Positions 26,988 through 39,659 of a DNA stretch of 64,000 bases are shown here, piece after piece. Positions within the stretch are counted from its first letter, which is position 1, and every line of letters begins with the position of its first letter. Under the pieces are notes generated by a model. It was not told the DNA's origin. It was given only the letters and a program-made list of their open reading frames with translations, and ran no database searches. Source of the DNA: Sinorhizobium sp. A49 (GTDB taxonomy: Bacteria > Pseudomonadota > Alphaproteobacteria > Rhizobiales > Rhizobiaceae); assembly GCF_002002725.1 (NCBI RefSeq), contig NZ_MUNW01000062.1:62001-126000 (forward strand), written 5' to 3'. The position numbers and the translations under genes are program-made.

Positions 26988-28385
26988 CTAAGCCGCCGAC
27001 ACCTTATGCGTCCGGATCATGCGGAAGAACCGCCAGTTCAGGAACAGCGCTGCAGCGGCAAGGCCGAGCACGAATCCGAACCACACGCCTGTTCCGCCGA
27101 AGTTGAGCGGAAACGCGAAGGCCCAGGCGCAAACGAACCCGATCGGCCAGTAGGAAATCATCGCCAGGATCATTGGCACTTTCGTGTCCTTGAGACCGCG
27201 AAGCATGCCGGCGGCAATCGCCTGCAATCCGTCGACCAGCTGGAATGCGCCGGCAATCACGATGAGCGGAGCGGCAAAGGCAAGCACCTGGGCTGCGTCC
27301 GGCCTGCTGGTGTCCAGATAAAGTGCGGCGAGTTGGCTCGGGAAGAGTGCGAAGATCGCGCTGCCGACGGTCGCGAAGACGGAACCTAGCACCAGTGCCG
27401 AAATCGCTGCGCGCCGGACGCCGAGCATGTCGCCGCGGCCGTAGGAGAGGCCGACGCGCACGGTTGCCGCCTGGGCAATTCCGAGCGGGATCATGAAGGC
27501 GAGCGAGGCGAACTGCAGCGCGATGCCATGGGCCGCAAGCTCGATCGTGCCGATCGTTCCCATCAGCAGCGAGGCGACGGTGAACAGGCTGACTTCGGCA
27601 AGAATGGTCAGTGATATCGGGATGCCGAGATAGACAACTTCCCTGAATGCCGGCCAGTCCGGGCGCCAGAAGCGCACGAACAGCTCATACTGGTTCAGTT
27701 CCGGTTTGCTCTTGATATACGCGACCGTCAGCACTGTGCCGAGGACCGCCACGCCAAGGGCGGCGACGGCTGCACCGAAGATGCCCAGTTGCGGGAAGCC
27801 GAAGTGGCCGTAGATCAGCACGTAGCAAAGTGCTGCGTTGAGGACGAGCGTTGCCAGGGTGACATAGAGAATGATCCCTGCCCGCTCCAGGCCGCTCAGG
27901 AATGCGCGCAGCACCATGAAGATCAGCCCCGGGAAGATCGCCCATTGTGCAATGTGCAGATACTCGGCCGCAAGGGCCGCGACCTCCAGCTGCTGGCCGG
28001 CAAGCAGCAGGATTGGTTCGGCAAGCCAGAGTACCGGCGCAGTCAGTACGCCGTAACAGAGCACCACCCAGAGCCCCATGCGCACGGAGCGGCGGACCGA
28101 AACCTTGTCGCCCCTGCCCTGCGCCTGCGCGGCCATCGGCACCACGGCGTTGGCAAAGCCGCTGCCGAAGATGTAGACGGTGAAGTACATCTGCGTAGCC
28201 AGGATGATCGCCGCGAGCTGCGTGGCGCCAAGCTTGCCCACCATCAAGACGTCGGTCGTGTTGATCGCAAGTTGTGCCAGCTGCGCGCCGATGAAGGGCA
28301 CGCCGAGATAGAGGCTTGCCCGATAATGGGTGCGCCATGAATTGTCGGTTTGCACCGGGGTCGGGCTCGCATTGGCGGTCAGCAT
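26988..28385 (-). CDS. norM: MATE-family multidrug efflux transporter
   Basis: Cation-coupled exporter of the inner membrane with 12 predicted helices. The 465-residue protein starts MLTANASPTPVQTDNSW and contains GVPFIGAQLAQLAINTTDVLMVG, ANAVVPMAAQAQGRGD, ISLTILAEVSLFTVASLLMG and QAATVRVGLSYGRGD, all of them MATE-core repeats. The ATG at 28385 is chosen; an upstream ATG at 28484 would add a non-family extension. It is convergent with the small membrane protein pair and lies in a run of transporters with the MFS gene upstream. Confidence 0.92.
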   Translation of the reverse strand: MLTANASPTPVQTDNSWRTHYRASLYLGVPFIGAQLAQLAINTTDVLMVGKLGATQLAAIILATQMYFTVYIFGSGFANAVVPMAAQAQGRGDKVSVRRSVRMGLWVVLCYGVLTAPVLWLAEPILLLAGQQLEVAALAAEYLHIAQWAIFPGLIFMVLRAFLSGLERAGIILYVTLATLVLNAALCYVLIYGHFGFPQLGIFGAAVAALGVAVLGTVLTVAYIKSKPELNQYELFVRFWRPDWPAFREVVYLGIPISLTILAEVSLFTVASLLMGTIGTIELAAHGIALQFASLAFMIPLGIAQAATVRVGLSYGRGDMLGVRRAAISALVLGSVFATVGSAIFALFPSQLAALYLDTSRPDAAQVLAFAAPLIVIAGAFQLVDGLQAIAAGMLRGLKDTKVPMILAMISYWPIGFVCAWAFAFPLNFGGTGVWFGFVLGLAAAALFLNWRFFRMIRTHKVSAA

Positions 28386-28528
28386 GACGGATTCCTGGAT
28401 GTCGACGCGGCCGAAATACCGCAGGTCAGAACGGAGGGAAGGATGACGGAAATAGAACACGGCCGTCAAAAGAACCAGTGACAAAGCTTCGGCTGCTCAA
28501 TTTTTCATCGAAGGATCAAGAAAATTGA

Positions 28529-29827
28529 TCAATTTCGGTGCATGGCGCCGTGGTCGGCATAGCGCGGTTCGATCGGCGGTTCCGCAGGCTCGATATCTTC
28601 GGCCGGGACGGCGAGCCGCTTCGGTACCTTGAACCAGAAGACAAGGATCGCGCCCACCACGAAACAACTGGCAAGTGCATAAGGTGCGCCGGAGAAAGTG
28701 ACTGCGGTGGTCGGGCTCGTGAAGTAGCCGAAGATCTGGGTGAAGATCAGCGGGCCGATGATCGTCGTAATGCTGCCGATGCTGGTGAGCGCGCCCTGCA
28801 ACTCGCCTTGGGCCGAGGGAGGCACATGACCTGCGGCGATGCTGCGTAGAGGCGGATCGGCGAGGCTCTCGAGTGCGGTGGCGATAATCACGGCATAGAT
28901 CATCCATCCTTGCCATGCGGCGGCATAGCCGGCGGCACCGAGTGCCGTGAAAGTCAGGCCAAGGACGGCCGTCCTCCATTCGCCAAGCCGTGGCACCACG
29001 CGCGGCAGCACGAACGCCATCACCAGGGCGCCACCGATACCGAAGATGCCGAGCGAAAGACCGATTTCGCCTTCGCTCCAACCGTACCGGTAGGACGAGA
29101 CGAACGACCAGACGGACGGGTAGACCGCGTGCGCCATCCAGAACAGGAAGAAGACCAGCCCGACCCAGCCGATGCCGGGATAGTTGCGCATCTGCCTGAG
29201 CGCGCCGAGCGGATTGGCGCGCTGCCATTCGAAGCGGCGGCGGTTTGCTCTGTCCAGCGTTTCCGGCAGCAGGAAAACGCCCAGCACGAAGTTGATGAAA
29301 GAAAGTGCCGCAGCGCCATAGAACGGCACGCGCGGTCCCAATTCGCCCAAAAGCCCGCCAATGACCGGCCCCAGCGCAAAGCCGGATCCGAACGCGATGC
29401 CTATCAGGCCGAAATTCTTGGCGCGGTTTCCATCATGGCTGATGTCGGCAATGTAGGCTGAGGCGGTACCGAAGCTGGCGCCGCTGATGCCGGCAAGAAC
29501 GCGGCCGACAAACAATATCCAGTAGCTGGTCGCAAGGGCGCAGATCAGATTGTCGATGGCGAAGGTGAGCACCGAGGCAAGCAGGATCGGCCGGCGCCCG
29601 AAACGGTCGCTGAGATTGCCGATGAAGGGCGCAAAGAGGAACTGCATCGCAGCGTAGACCAGCAAAAGCCAGCCGCCGTCTATCGCCGCGTCGCTGACAT
29701 TTGCGCCGGTCAATTCTTCCAGATAGGTGGGCAGCACCGGCACGATGATCGCGATGCCGATGATGTCAAGAAGCAGGATGAGGAAGACGAGGAACAGGCC
29801 GCGCCGCACGAATTTCTCGTCGAGCAT
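28529..29827 (-). CDS. MFS transporter, TetA-like (TCR/Tet family)
   Basis: 432-residue exporter of the major facilitator superfamily. It starts MLDEKFVRRGLFLVFLILLL and has IIGIAIIVPVLPTYL, the motif A loop GNLSDRFGRRPILL, and the antiporter motif C region GIAFGSGFALGPVIGGLLG with a proline. Twelve hydrophobic segments are visible. Drug-proton antiport of the tetracycline-exporter type is likely by family, but the substrate is unknown. ATG at 29827 is chosen over an in-frame ATG at 29920. It precedes norM by 143 bp on the same strand. Confidence 0.88.
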   Translation of the reverse strand: MLDEKFVRRGLFLVFLILLLDIIGIAIIVPVLPTYLEELTGANVSDAAIDGGWLLLVYAAMQFLFAPFIGNLSDRFGRRPILLASVLTFAIDNLICALATSYWILFVGRVLAGISGASFGTASAYIADISHDGNRAKNFGLIGIAFGSGFALGPVIGGLLGELGPRVPFYGAAALSFINFVLGVFLLPETLDRANRRRFEWQRANPLGALRQMRNYPGIGWVGLVFFLFWMAHAVYPSVWSFVSSYRYGWSEGEIGLSLGIFGIGGALVMAFVLPRVVPRLGEWRTAVLGLTFTALGAAGYAAAWQGWMIYAVIIATALESLADPPLRSIAAGHVPPSAQGELQGALTSIGSITTIIGPLIFTQIFGYFTSPTTAVTFSGAPYALASCFVVGAILVFWFKVPKRLAVPAEDIEPAEPPIEPRYADHGAMHRN

Positions 29828-29994
29828 CAAACTCTCCCTGCGCCATCCGTCGCCAGCGCGGAGACAGAACGTGAACGACGTTACCAATTTAGGTGTAACG
29901 CATGATTTCAATCGAAACAATACGTGAACATCTCAAAGTTTTTTATGAGAACGATCGGGTTCGTTGATCCATTGCCCCTAGGGAACGCGTCGCG

Positions 29995-30903
29995 TCAGGG
30001 CAACCGTGACCGTTGCTCTGCCTTGAGAAAGTCGACGAAGGCTCGAAGCGGCGCTGGCATGTGACGACGGCTGGCATAATAGAGAAACGGTCCTGAAAAG
30101 GTCGTCACCCATGGTTCGAGGATCGCCACCAGCCCACCGGATGCCAGATGCGGCGCCAGGAACTCCTCGAAGGTCCGGATGACGCCGAGCCCCTCGATCG
30201 CGGCCGTAATTTCAAGGTCGACGGCGTTCGCGGTGACGACGGCAGGCGGCGTGATCGTGATTGCTGCCTCGCCGTCGCCAAATTCCCAGGCGAGGCCGAC
30301 ACCGCTCGCAAAGCGGTGTCGGATGCAGGCATGCTCCAGCAGATCGTGCGGATGGTGAGGCATTCCGTGTCGCGCAAGATACGCCGGCGACGCTGCCGTG
30401 ACGTAGCGTTGCTGTCGTGGTCCGATCGGGATGGCGATCATGTCGCGTTCGACCCGTTCCTCGTAGCGGATGCCGGCATCGAAGCCGGCTGCCAGAACGT
30501 CGACGAACCCATCCTCCGCCGTCACCTCAAGCGAAATGGCCGGGTTTGCCCTCAGGAAGCGCCCGACGATCGAAGGCAGGATTTCGCGTGCGACGACCGA
30601 AGGCACGTTCAGCTTCAAAGTGCCTGCCGGGCTGTCGCGCAGTTCATTCACCTGGTCGAGCGCGCCGGCAATTTCGCCGAGTGCCGGCTGCAAGCGCTCG
30701 AGCAGCCGCATGCCGGCCTCGGTCGGTGTTACACTGCGGGTCGTGCGGTTGAGCAGACGCACGTCCAGTTTGGCTTCGAGCCGCCTCAGCGCTTCGCTGA
30801 GCGATGAAGCGGAAACGCCCCGCTTCTTGGCGGCAGCGCGAAAACTTCGCTCGCGTGCGACGGCGGTGAAGGCATCGAGGTCAGCCAGCGGAAGATCATT
30901 CAT
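29995..30903 (-). CDS. LysR-family transcriptional regulator
   Basis: 302-residue regulator with the N-terminal winged HTH (MNDLPLADLDAFTAVARERS then FRAAAKKRGVSASSLSEALRRLEAKLDVRLLNRTTR) and a C-terminal periplasmic-binding-protein-like effector domain. It is divergent from an aldo-keto reductase gene, with 115 bp between the two starts, the standard layout for a LysR regulator controlling its neighbour. The effector is unknown. Confidence 0.93.
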   Translation of the reverse strand: MNDLPLADLDAFTAVARERSFRAAAKKRGVSASSLSEALRRLEAKLDVRLLNRTTRSVTPTEAGMRLLERLQPALGEIAGALDQVNELRDSPAGTLKLNVPSVVAREILPSIVGRFLRANPAISLEVTAEDGFVDVLAAGFDAGIRYEERVERDMIAIPIGPRQQRYVTAASPAYLARHGMPHHPHDLLEHACIRHRFASGVGLAWEFGDGEAAITITPPAVVTANAVDLEITAAIEGLGVIRTFEEFLAPHLASGGLVAILEPWVTTFSGPFLYYASRRHMPAPLRAFVDFLKAEQRSRLP

Positions 30904-31018
30904 TGTGCGAATTAGAGAACAGCTCGTTCGGAGTGTCCAGGATTATCGCACGATTGCGTCGGGCGTATCAATGGAGAAGAACAAGGACGCAAGGTGCGCC
31001 CATCGAAGGAGAATGAGT

Positions 31019-32014
31019 ATGGATCAGGTTTCACTCGGAAAGACCGGCCCGATGGTTTCCGACCTTGGCCTTGGCTGCATGGGAATGTCCGGCATGTATG
31101 GCCCCTCTGACCGGACGGAAAGCATCGCCACCTTTCATGCGGCACTCGAAGCCGGATTCACGCTCATCGATACCGGCGACTTCTACGGCATGGGCCACAA
31201 CGAGATGCTGATCGGTGAAGCGCTTAAGGGCAAGGATCGCGATCGGGTTGCCCTCAGTGTGAAGTTCGGTGCGTTGCGAGACGCCGCAGGCAACTGGCAA
31301 GGCTACGATTGTCGACCGAAGGCGGTTCGCAATTTCCTCGCCTACACCCTGCAGCGGCTTGGCGTCGACCATATCGATATCTACCGCCCTGCCCGTCTCG
31401 ACCCGGATGTGCCGATCGAAGACACGATCGGGGCGATCGCAGACCTGGTGAAGGCCGGTTACGTCAGGCACATCGGGCTCTCCGAGGTGGGATCGGAGAC
31501 CATCCGAAGGGCCGCAGCCGTGCATCCCATTTCGGATCTGCAGATTGAATATTCGCTGATCTCGCGCGGCATCGAGGATGATATCCTGCCTACATGCCGG
31601 GCGCTCGGTATTGGCATCACCGCCTACGGCGTGCTGTCGCGTGGCCTGATCAGCGGCCATTGGCAGAAGGGCGCGGCCGAGCGCGGTGATTTTCGCGCAG
31701 CCAGCCCGCGCTTTCAGGAAGGCAATGTGGACAGAAACCTGGCCCTCGTCGACGCCCTTAAGCGCGTGTCGGATGCCAAAGGCGCCTCTGTTGCACAGAT
31801 CGCCATCGCCTGGGTTGCAGCACAAGGCGAGGACATCGTGCCGCTGGTTGGTGCACGCAGACGCGACCGGCTGGCCGAAGCGCTGGCCTCACAAGCGGTT
31901 CATCTGACGCCGGAAGATCTGGCCGCCATCGAGCAGGCGGTGCCGAAGGGTGCGGCCGCAGGCGCACGCTATCCCGAGGCGCAGCTCGCCCATATGGACA
32001 GCGAGCGCCATTAG
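31019..32014 (+). CDS. Aldo/keto reductase
   Basis: 331-residue TIM-barrel NADPH-dependent oxidoreductase. It contains the family pattern LGLGCMGMSGMYGP, the active-site Asp and Tyr in LIDTGDFYG (D51, Y56), and a Lys in LSVKFG (K82). The fourth catalytic residue, usually His in a DLYQxHRxD-type stretch, is replaced: here the sequence reads DIYRPARLDP, giving Ala at that place. Many relatives appear to share this form, from memory, and may reduce different substrates. ATG at 31019 follows AAGGAG. It is divergent from its likely LysR regulator and ends at a strong terminator. Confidence 0.9.
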   Translation: MDQVSLGKTGPMVSDLGLGCMGMSGMYGPSDRTESIATFHAALEAGFTLIDTGDFYGMGHNEMLIGEALKGKDRDRVALSVKFGALRDAAGNWQGYDCRPKAVRNFLAYTLQRLGVDHIDIYRPARLDPDVPIEDTIGAIADLVKAGYVRHIGLSEVGSETIRRAAAVHPISDLQIEYSLISRGIEDDILPTCRALGIGITAYGVLSRGLISGHWQKGAAERGDFRAASPRFQEGNVDRNLALVDALKRVSDAKGASVAQIAIAWVAAQGEDIVPLVGARRRDRLAEALASQAVHLTPEDLAAIEQAVPKGAAAGARYPEAQLAHMDSERH

Positions 32015-32023
32015 TGCCGGATA

Positions 32024-32064
32024 GCAAAAGGGGCCGGCAATTCTGGCCGGCCCCTTTTGCTTTT
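32024..32064 (+). terminator. Strong bidirectional terminator after the aldo/keto reductase
   Basis: Perfect 15-bp inverted repeat GCAAAAGGGGCCGGC with a 7-nt loop, followed by TTTT on the plus strand. The complement also ends in a T run on the minus strand, so it can serve the convergent metallopeptidase gene (stop at 32084). Confidence 0.9.
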
Positions 32065-32083
32065 ATCTTAGGCAGTCTGGCGA

Positions 32084-33031
32084 TCAGACCTGACCGGAGA
32101 AGGTGTCGCAGGCAGACATCTTGCCACTGTCGAACCCGCGCTTGAACCAGCGCATGCGCTGTTCTGATGTGCCATGGTTGAAGCTTTCCGGGACGACATA
32201 GCCCTGCATGCGTTTCTGCAGCGTATCGTCGCCGATCTGGGTTGCGGCATTCAGCGCCTCTTCCAGATCGCCCTGCTCCAGGATCCCCTTCTGCTGCGTG
32301 TACTTGCCCCAGACTCCGGCGAAGCAATCTGCCTGAAGCTCGACGCGTACCGACATCTGGTTGGCTTCAGTCTCGCTCATCGACTGGCGCATCTGGTTGA
32401 ACTTCGGCAGCACGCCGATCAGGTTCTGCACGTGGTGGCCGACTTCGTGGGCAACGACGTAGGCCTGTGCAAAGTCGCCAGATGCCCCGAACTTCTGTTC
32501 AAGCTCGTCGAAGAAGCTCATGTCGAGATAGACCTTGCGGTCGCCAGGGCAGTAGAACGGGCCGGATGCCGCAGAAGCAAAACCGCAAGCCGAGCGTACG
32601 GAGCCGCTGAACAGCACCATCTTCGGCTCCTGATATTGTTCGCCGCTCGCCTGGAAGATGCCGTTCCAGGTGTCTTCCGTTTCGGCCAGAACCGTCGACA
32701 TGAAGGCTTTCATCTCTTCTTCCTGCGCTGATCCGCGAGGGGCCGGCGAGCCGTCGCTCTGTTCGAAGCCCGGTTGGGCGACCGGACCGCCGCCACCGCC
32801 CAGCACTTGCAGCATGTCGATGCCCATGGCCTTCAGGATGAAATAGAGCACGACAAGAAAGATGATCGTGCCGAAGCTCATGCCGCCGCCGGCTCCACGC
32901 ATGCCGCCACCACCACCGGGCATGCGGAAGCCGCCACCGCGGCCGAATGGATTGCCGCCCAGACCGCCGCCGGGGCTTGCCCCGCGCTGGTCCTCGACGT
33001 TTCCGGATTGGCGGCGGCCTTTCCATTCCAT
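32084..33031 (-). CDS. YpfJ/KPN_02809-family neutral zinc metallopeptidase
   Basis: 315-residue membrane-anchored zincin. The N-terminus is Gly/Arg-rich (GGGLGGNPFGRGGGF), then one transmembrane helix GTIIFLVVLYFILKAMG (about 54-70), and a periplasmic domain with VVAHEVGHHVQNLIG, the HExxH zinc motif (H-E-V-G-H). A downstream Glu ligand follows (ELQADCFAGVWG). Two Cys-containing segments, SACGFASAASGPFYCPGD, could form a disulfide. Length and layout match the KPN_02809 family. The biological target is not established. It converges on the aldo-keto reductase. Confidence 0.9.
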   Translation of the reverse strand: MEWKGRRQSGNVEDQRGASPGGGLGGNPFGRGGGFRMPGGGGGMRGAGGGMSFGTIIFLVVLYFILKAMGIDMLQVLGGGGGPVAQPGFEQSDGSPAPRGSAQEEEMKAFMSTVLAETEDTWNGIFQASGEQYQEPKMVLFSGSVRSACGFASAASGPFYCPGDRKVYLDMSFFDELEQKFGASGDFAQAYVVAHEVGHHVQNLIGVLPKFNQMRQSMSETEANQMSVRVELQADCFAGVWGKYTQQKGILEQGDLEEALNAATQIGDDTLQKRMQGYVVPESFNHGTSEQRMRWFKRGFDSGKMSACDTFSGQV

Positions 33032-33133
33032 GATCTGTCCTCCCGGAGTGGGTCGATACGCAATATCGGTCAGATCATTTATATGTCGGGCCGAATGCAG
33101 TTGTAAAACGCAATCGGGCCCGCAAGGTTGCGA

Positions 33134-33655
33134 TCATGCCAATCTTTTCGAGGACTTGCCGACACCGAAAAGGCGGCCATGTCGGATCGCCAGGACGGTT
33201 GCGGCAATCAGCAATGCAGCCAACGCCGCTGCCGTCGCTGCTGCCTGCCAGTTCGAAAGCCCGGAAAACAGGCTTGCGTGCATCAGCCGTCCCGGCAGCA
33301 ACGTGAAGAGGCCGGCAACGACGATGCCGCCAAGATACATTCTGGCCACATGGCCGCGATGCGCGGCGATGTCGTGTCGCCGGGCAGCCGCAATCGCTTG
33401 CCTGCTTCCAAACAGCACATAGATCGACAGCAGATGAATAGGGCTGAAGTCGCCGACCAATTTGATTTCATGGATGAAGAACGTGGAGCATGCGGTCACG
33501 ACCATCAGTGCAATCCAGATCTTGCCGAGCAACCTGTGCCAGCGCGTGCCTTTCGGACGGGCAAGCAGAAGAGCGCCAAGGATGGCAGCCGGAATGACGG
33601 TCGCGACGTGCAGCTGGACTGCGAAAGGTGCGTCGAGAAGCGGTGCAAGTGTCAT
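33134..33655 (-). CDS. DUF2306-type membrane protein
   Basis: 173-residue integral membrane protein with four to five hydrophobic segments, conserved RWHRLLGKIW and IHLLSIYVLF with His residues, and a HRGHVARMYLGGIVVAGLF segment, as in DUF2306 proteins. Polar His and Arg within helices suggest a redox or cofactor role, but none is proven. The ATG at 33655 is chosen; an in-frame start at 33715 adds a polar stretch. It is divergent from the LytTR gene (90 bp apart); such proteins are often found beside LytTR regulators. Confidence 0.78.
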   Translation of the reverse strand: MTLAPLLDAPFAVQLHVATVIPAAILGALLLARPKGTRWHRLLGKIWIALMVVTACSTFFIHEIKLVGDFSPIHLLSIYVLFGSRQAIAAARRHDIAAHRGHVARMYLGGIVVAGLFTLLPGRLMHASLFSGLSNWQAAATAAALAALLIAATVLAIRHGRLFGVGKSSKRLA

Positions 33656-33745
33656 GGGGAAATTTCTGCGCTGTTGATTTGCCCGAGCTTGCGGCAGTCT
33701 CCAGGCTGCGCTCAAATGCTTTGACTGGAACCAACGGAAAACTTC

Positions 33746-34582
33746 GTGAAACGCCTATTTCTGCAATCCACGCTTCGTGAGCTGCATCTTGTCGTCAAGG
33801 CGCCGCGCCTCTGGGCGACCTTTGCAGCAGTCGTACTGATCTTTTGGGTCACTGGCCCTTACGGCACCGCCGAGCGCCTTGCCGCGATACCGCGTCTCGG
33901 TTTTTGGCTCGTGCTGCATGCCGCCACCTGGGCGATCGCCATCGTTTCGGCTGTGCTTGCCAACGGTATGCTGCGCGAAAGGGTCGGCTCCGGTTTCGTT
34001 CGTATGATGATCGGCGCGGCGGCGGCCTGCATCCCGATCGGCCTCGTGACCTCGGCGATTGGCGCGGCGACCTTTTCGGTCGTCCCGACGGCAGCGGACG
34101 TCATGGCCGACATCGCAACGGGCCTGTTCCTGTCGCTTTCGTTCTGCGCCTTGACCTGGATGACGATGAATACGGAGGCTGCGTTGGAGTTTAACGACGC
34201 TGGTATCGCTGCAACGGCCGACGACGGCAGAAATCATGCGCCCGTCGAACCGGCTCCCAAGAAAGATACGACCCGCATACCGTTGCTGTTGCGCCTGAAG
34301 CCCGCCAATCGAGGTTTGCCACTGCATCTGACGGTCAGCGATCACTACACGGAAGTCACGACCACCCTCGGGCGTGAACTCATTCTGTTGCGCTTCACCG
34401 ATGCTCTCGGGGAACTCGGGTCGGTGCCGGGTCTGCAGGTGCATCGTTCCCACTGGGTGGCGGACGCGCATGTCGTAGGCATCGTCCGTGATAACGGCCG
34501 CATCGCGATCCAGCTTGGCGATGGAAGCGAGGTGCCTGTCAGTCGCACTTACGCCGCCGTTGTGCGCCAGCGCTGGGGCTGA
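33746..34582 (+). CDS. Membrane-bound LytTR-domain transcriptional regulator
   Basis: 278-residue protein starting at GTG (after CGGAAAA). The N-terminal half has four hydrophobic helices (about 20-140: ATFAAVVLIFWVTG, LHAATWAIAIVSAVLANG, AAAACIPIGLVTSAIG, GLFLSLSFCALTWMTM). After a charged linker comes a C-terminal LytTR DNA-binding domain from about 185 (LHLTVSDHYTEV, then VQVHRSHWV-like GLQVHRSHWVADAHV). Such membrane-tethered regulators usually control a neighbouring operon. The divergent DUF2306 gene shares its 90-bp promoter region and is the likely target. Confidence 0.82.
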   Translation: MKRLFLQSTLRELHLVVKAPRLWATFAAVVLIFWVTGPYGTAERLAAIPRLGFWLVLHAATWAIAIVSAVLANGMLRERVGSGFVRMMIGAAAACIPIGLVTSAIGAATFSVVPTAADVMADIATGLFLSLSFCALTWMTMNTEAALEFNDAGIAATADDGRNHAPVEPAPKKDTTRIPLLLRLKPANRGLPLHLTVSDHYTEVTTTLGRELILLRFTDALGELGSVPGLQVHRSHWVADAHVVGIVRDNGRIAIQLGDGSEVPVSRTYAAVVRQRWG

Positions 34583-34666
34583 TCTTTGTCTTAGACGGTG
34601 TGCTTGACCGTCCCTCGCTTTGACGCTCCTATTCGCCCCAGGGAAACTGGCGAGGGAGGGATGGTC

Positions 34667-35695
34667 ATGAAGGCGTTGCGGCTCGAGGCGATTGGCGACC
34701 TTTTCGTGCGTGAAGTGGACAAGCCCTCGCCCGGCCCCGGTGACCTCCTGGTTCGCGTCGAAGCCTGCGGCATCTGCGGTACGGACCGGCACCTCCTGCA
34801 TGGCGAATTTCCGTCGACGCCGCCTGTCACGCTCGGCCACGAATTCTGCGGTATCGTCGAAGCCGTTGGCACGGATGTGAGCGATATCGCGATCGGTACC
34901 CGCATCACCGGCGACCCGAACATTTCCTGTGGTCGTTGCCCGCAATGCCGCGCCGGCCGCGTCAACCTTTGCCACGCCTTGCGCGCGATCGGCATCCACC
35001 GCGACGGCGGTTTCGCCGACTACGTGATCGTTCCGCGAAAACAGGCGCATGAAATCCCCCTCAGTCTCGATCCGGTGCACGGAGCTTTCTGCGAGCCCCT
35101 CGCCTGCTGTCTGCACGGCATCGATCTCTCCGGCATCCGGGCTGGATCGTCGGTCGTCGTTCTTGGCGGCGGAGTGATCGGCCTTCTGACGGTGCAGCTT
35201 GCCAGGTTGGCGGGTGCCACGACCGTTATCCTCTCGACGCGGCAGGCGGCCAAACGCAGGCTCGCCGAGGATGTCGGCGCAACGGCAACCGTCGATCCCT
35301 CCGCGGGCGATATCATTGAAGCCATTGCCGGTCCGGCAGGACTCGTGCCTGGCGGCGTCGACGTCGTGATCGAATGTGCGGGCGTTGCTGAGACCGTGCG
35401 GCAATCGACGCGGCTTGCCAAATCGGGCGGCACCGTCGTCATTCTCGGCGTCATGCCGCAGGGAGAGAAGGTCGAAATCGAACCGTTCGACCTGCTCTTC
35501 AGGGAGCTGCGTCTGCTTGGATCGTTCATCAATCCGTTCGTTCATAGCCGTGCCGCGGACCTCGTCGCCTCGGGCGCGATCGAGATCGACAAGCTGATCT
35601 CGCGGCGCGTTTCGCTCGATGATGCGGCAAGCGTCATTGCGCATCCGCTTGCTGCCGGAGAGGTCAAGGTTCTGGTGGTGCCGGACCGGGTTTGA
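34667..35695 (+). CDS. Zinc-dependent alcohol dehydrogenase-family oxidoreductase
   Basis: 342-residue MDR-type enzyme. Catalytic zinc ligands are in ACGICGTD and GHEFCG; structural zinc Cys residues are in CGRCPQCRAGRVNLC (four Cys). The NAD(P) site is VVVLGGGVIGLLTVQLARL. Such proteins act on sugar alcohols, polyols or threonine. The closest look is to sorbitol/L-threonine dehydrogenase-like members, but the substrate is unknown. ATG at 34667 follows GGAGGG; an ATG at 34661 is two codons upstream. It follows the LytTR gene by 84 bp and precedes carB by 218 bp. Confidence 0.88.
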   Translation: MKALRLEAIGDLFVREVDKPSPGPGDLLVRVEACGICGTDRHLLHGEFPSTPPVTLGHEFCGIVEAVGTDVSDIAIGTRITGDPNISCGRCPQCRAGRVNLCHALRAIGIHRDGGFADYVIVPRKQAHEIPLSLDPVHGAFCEPLACCLHGIDLSGIRAGSSVVVLGGGVIGLLTVQLARLAGATTVILSTRQAAKRRLAEDVGATATVDPSAGDIIEAIAGPAGLVPGGVDVVIECAGVAETVRQSTRLAKSGGTVVILGVMPQGEKVEIEPFDLLFRELRLLGSFINPFVHSRAADLVASGAIEIDKLISRRVSLDDAASVIAHPLAAGEVKVLVVPDRV

Positions 35696-35913
35696 CGCTT
35701 TCGATGCGGCTTTCGGGCGGCCATTCAATCCCTTGCGAAAGCGGATGCCGAAATATGTCGGCTTTCCTGTCGATTCCGGAATTTTCGGGGTTTCGCTTGC
35801 AGATACATTTGCCTATAAGCCGCTTCTAGCCTGAAAAGACCATCAATGCGTACCCGGCCGGTGACCTCCCACTTTGGCCGGTTTTTCGCGCAGCTAGAAA
35901 CGGATGACCGACC

Positions 35914-39405
<3,492 letters not shown>

Positions 39406-39417
39406 TTGAAGAAAAGC

Positions 39418-39447
39418 GACTGCGCGCATCCCCGGATGCGCGCAGTC
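39418..39447 (+). terminator. Stem-loop terminator after carB
   Basis: Perfect 14-bp inverted repeat GACTGCGCGCATCC with a 2-nt loop, 12 bp past the carB stop. Only a weak T-rich stretch follows (TTAGCCTTT), so it may also act as a stabilising hairpin. Confidence 0.65.
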
Positions 39448-39659
39448 TTAGCCTTTGGCTGAAGGCAGGCTGTCGCCGGCACGGCCTCTGAATGCGGCAA
39501 CACGCTTACCGGCAGGCGCTCCGGTCCAAGTCGCACGAGTGCGCAATCTCCCCTTCATGGTTGTGAACGCCAGCTGAACGTCGGGTTCAGCCTGCATTCG
39601 GCCGTCAGATGGTTAGATGCCCACGTGCGCTCCCAAGCCGGAAACATCCGGCACTGCGC

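Noticed and set aside
33755-35728. 657-codon minus-strand open frame opposite the LytTR and dehydrogenase genes
   Set aside because: Antisense to two genes with clear domains; no homology features.
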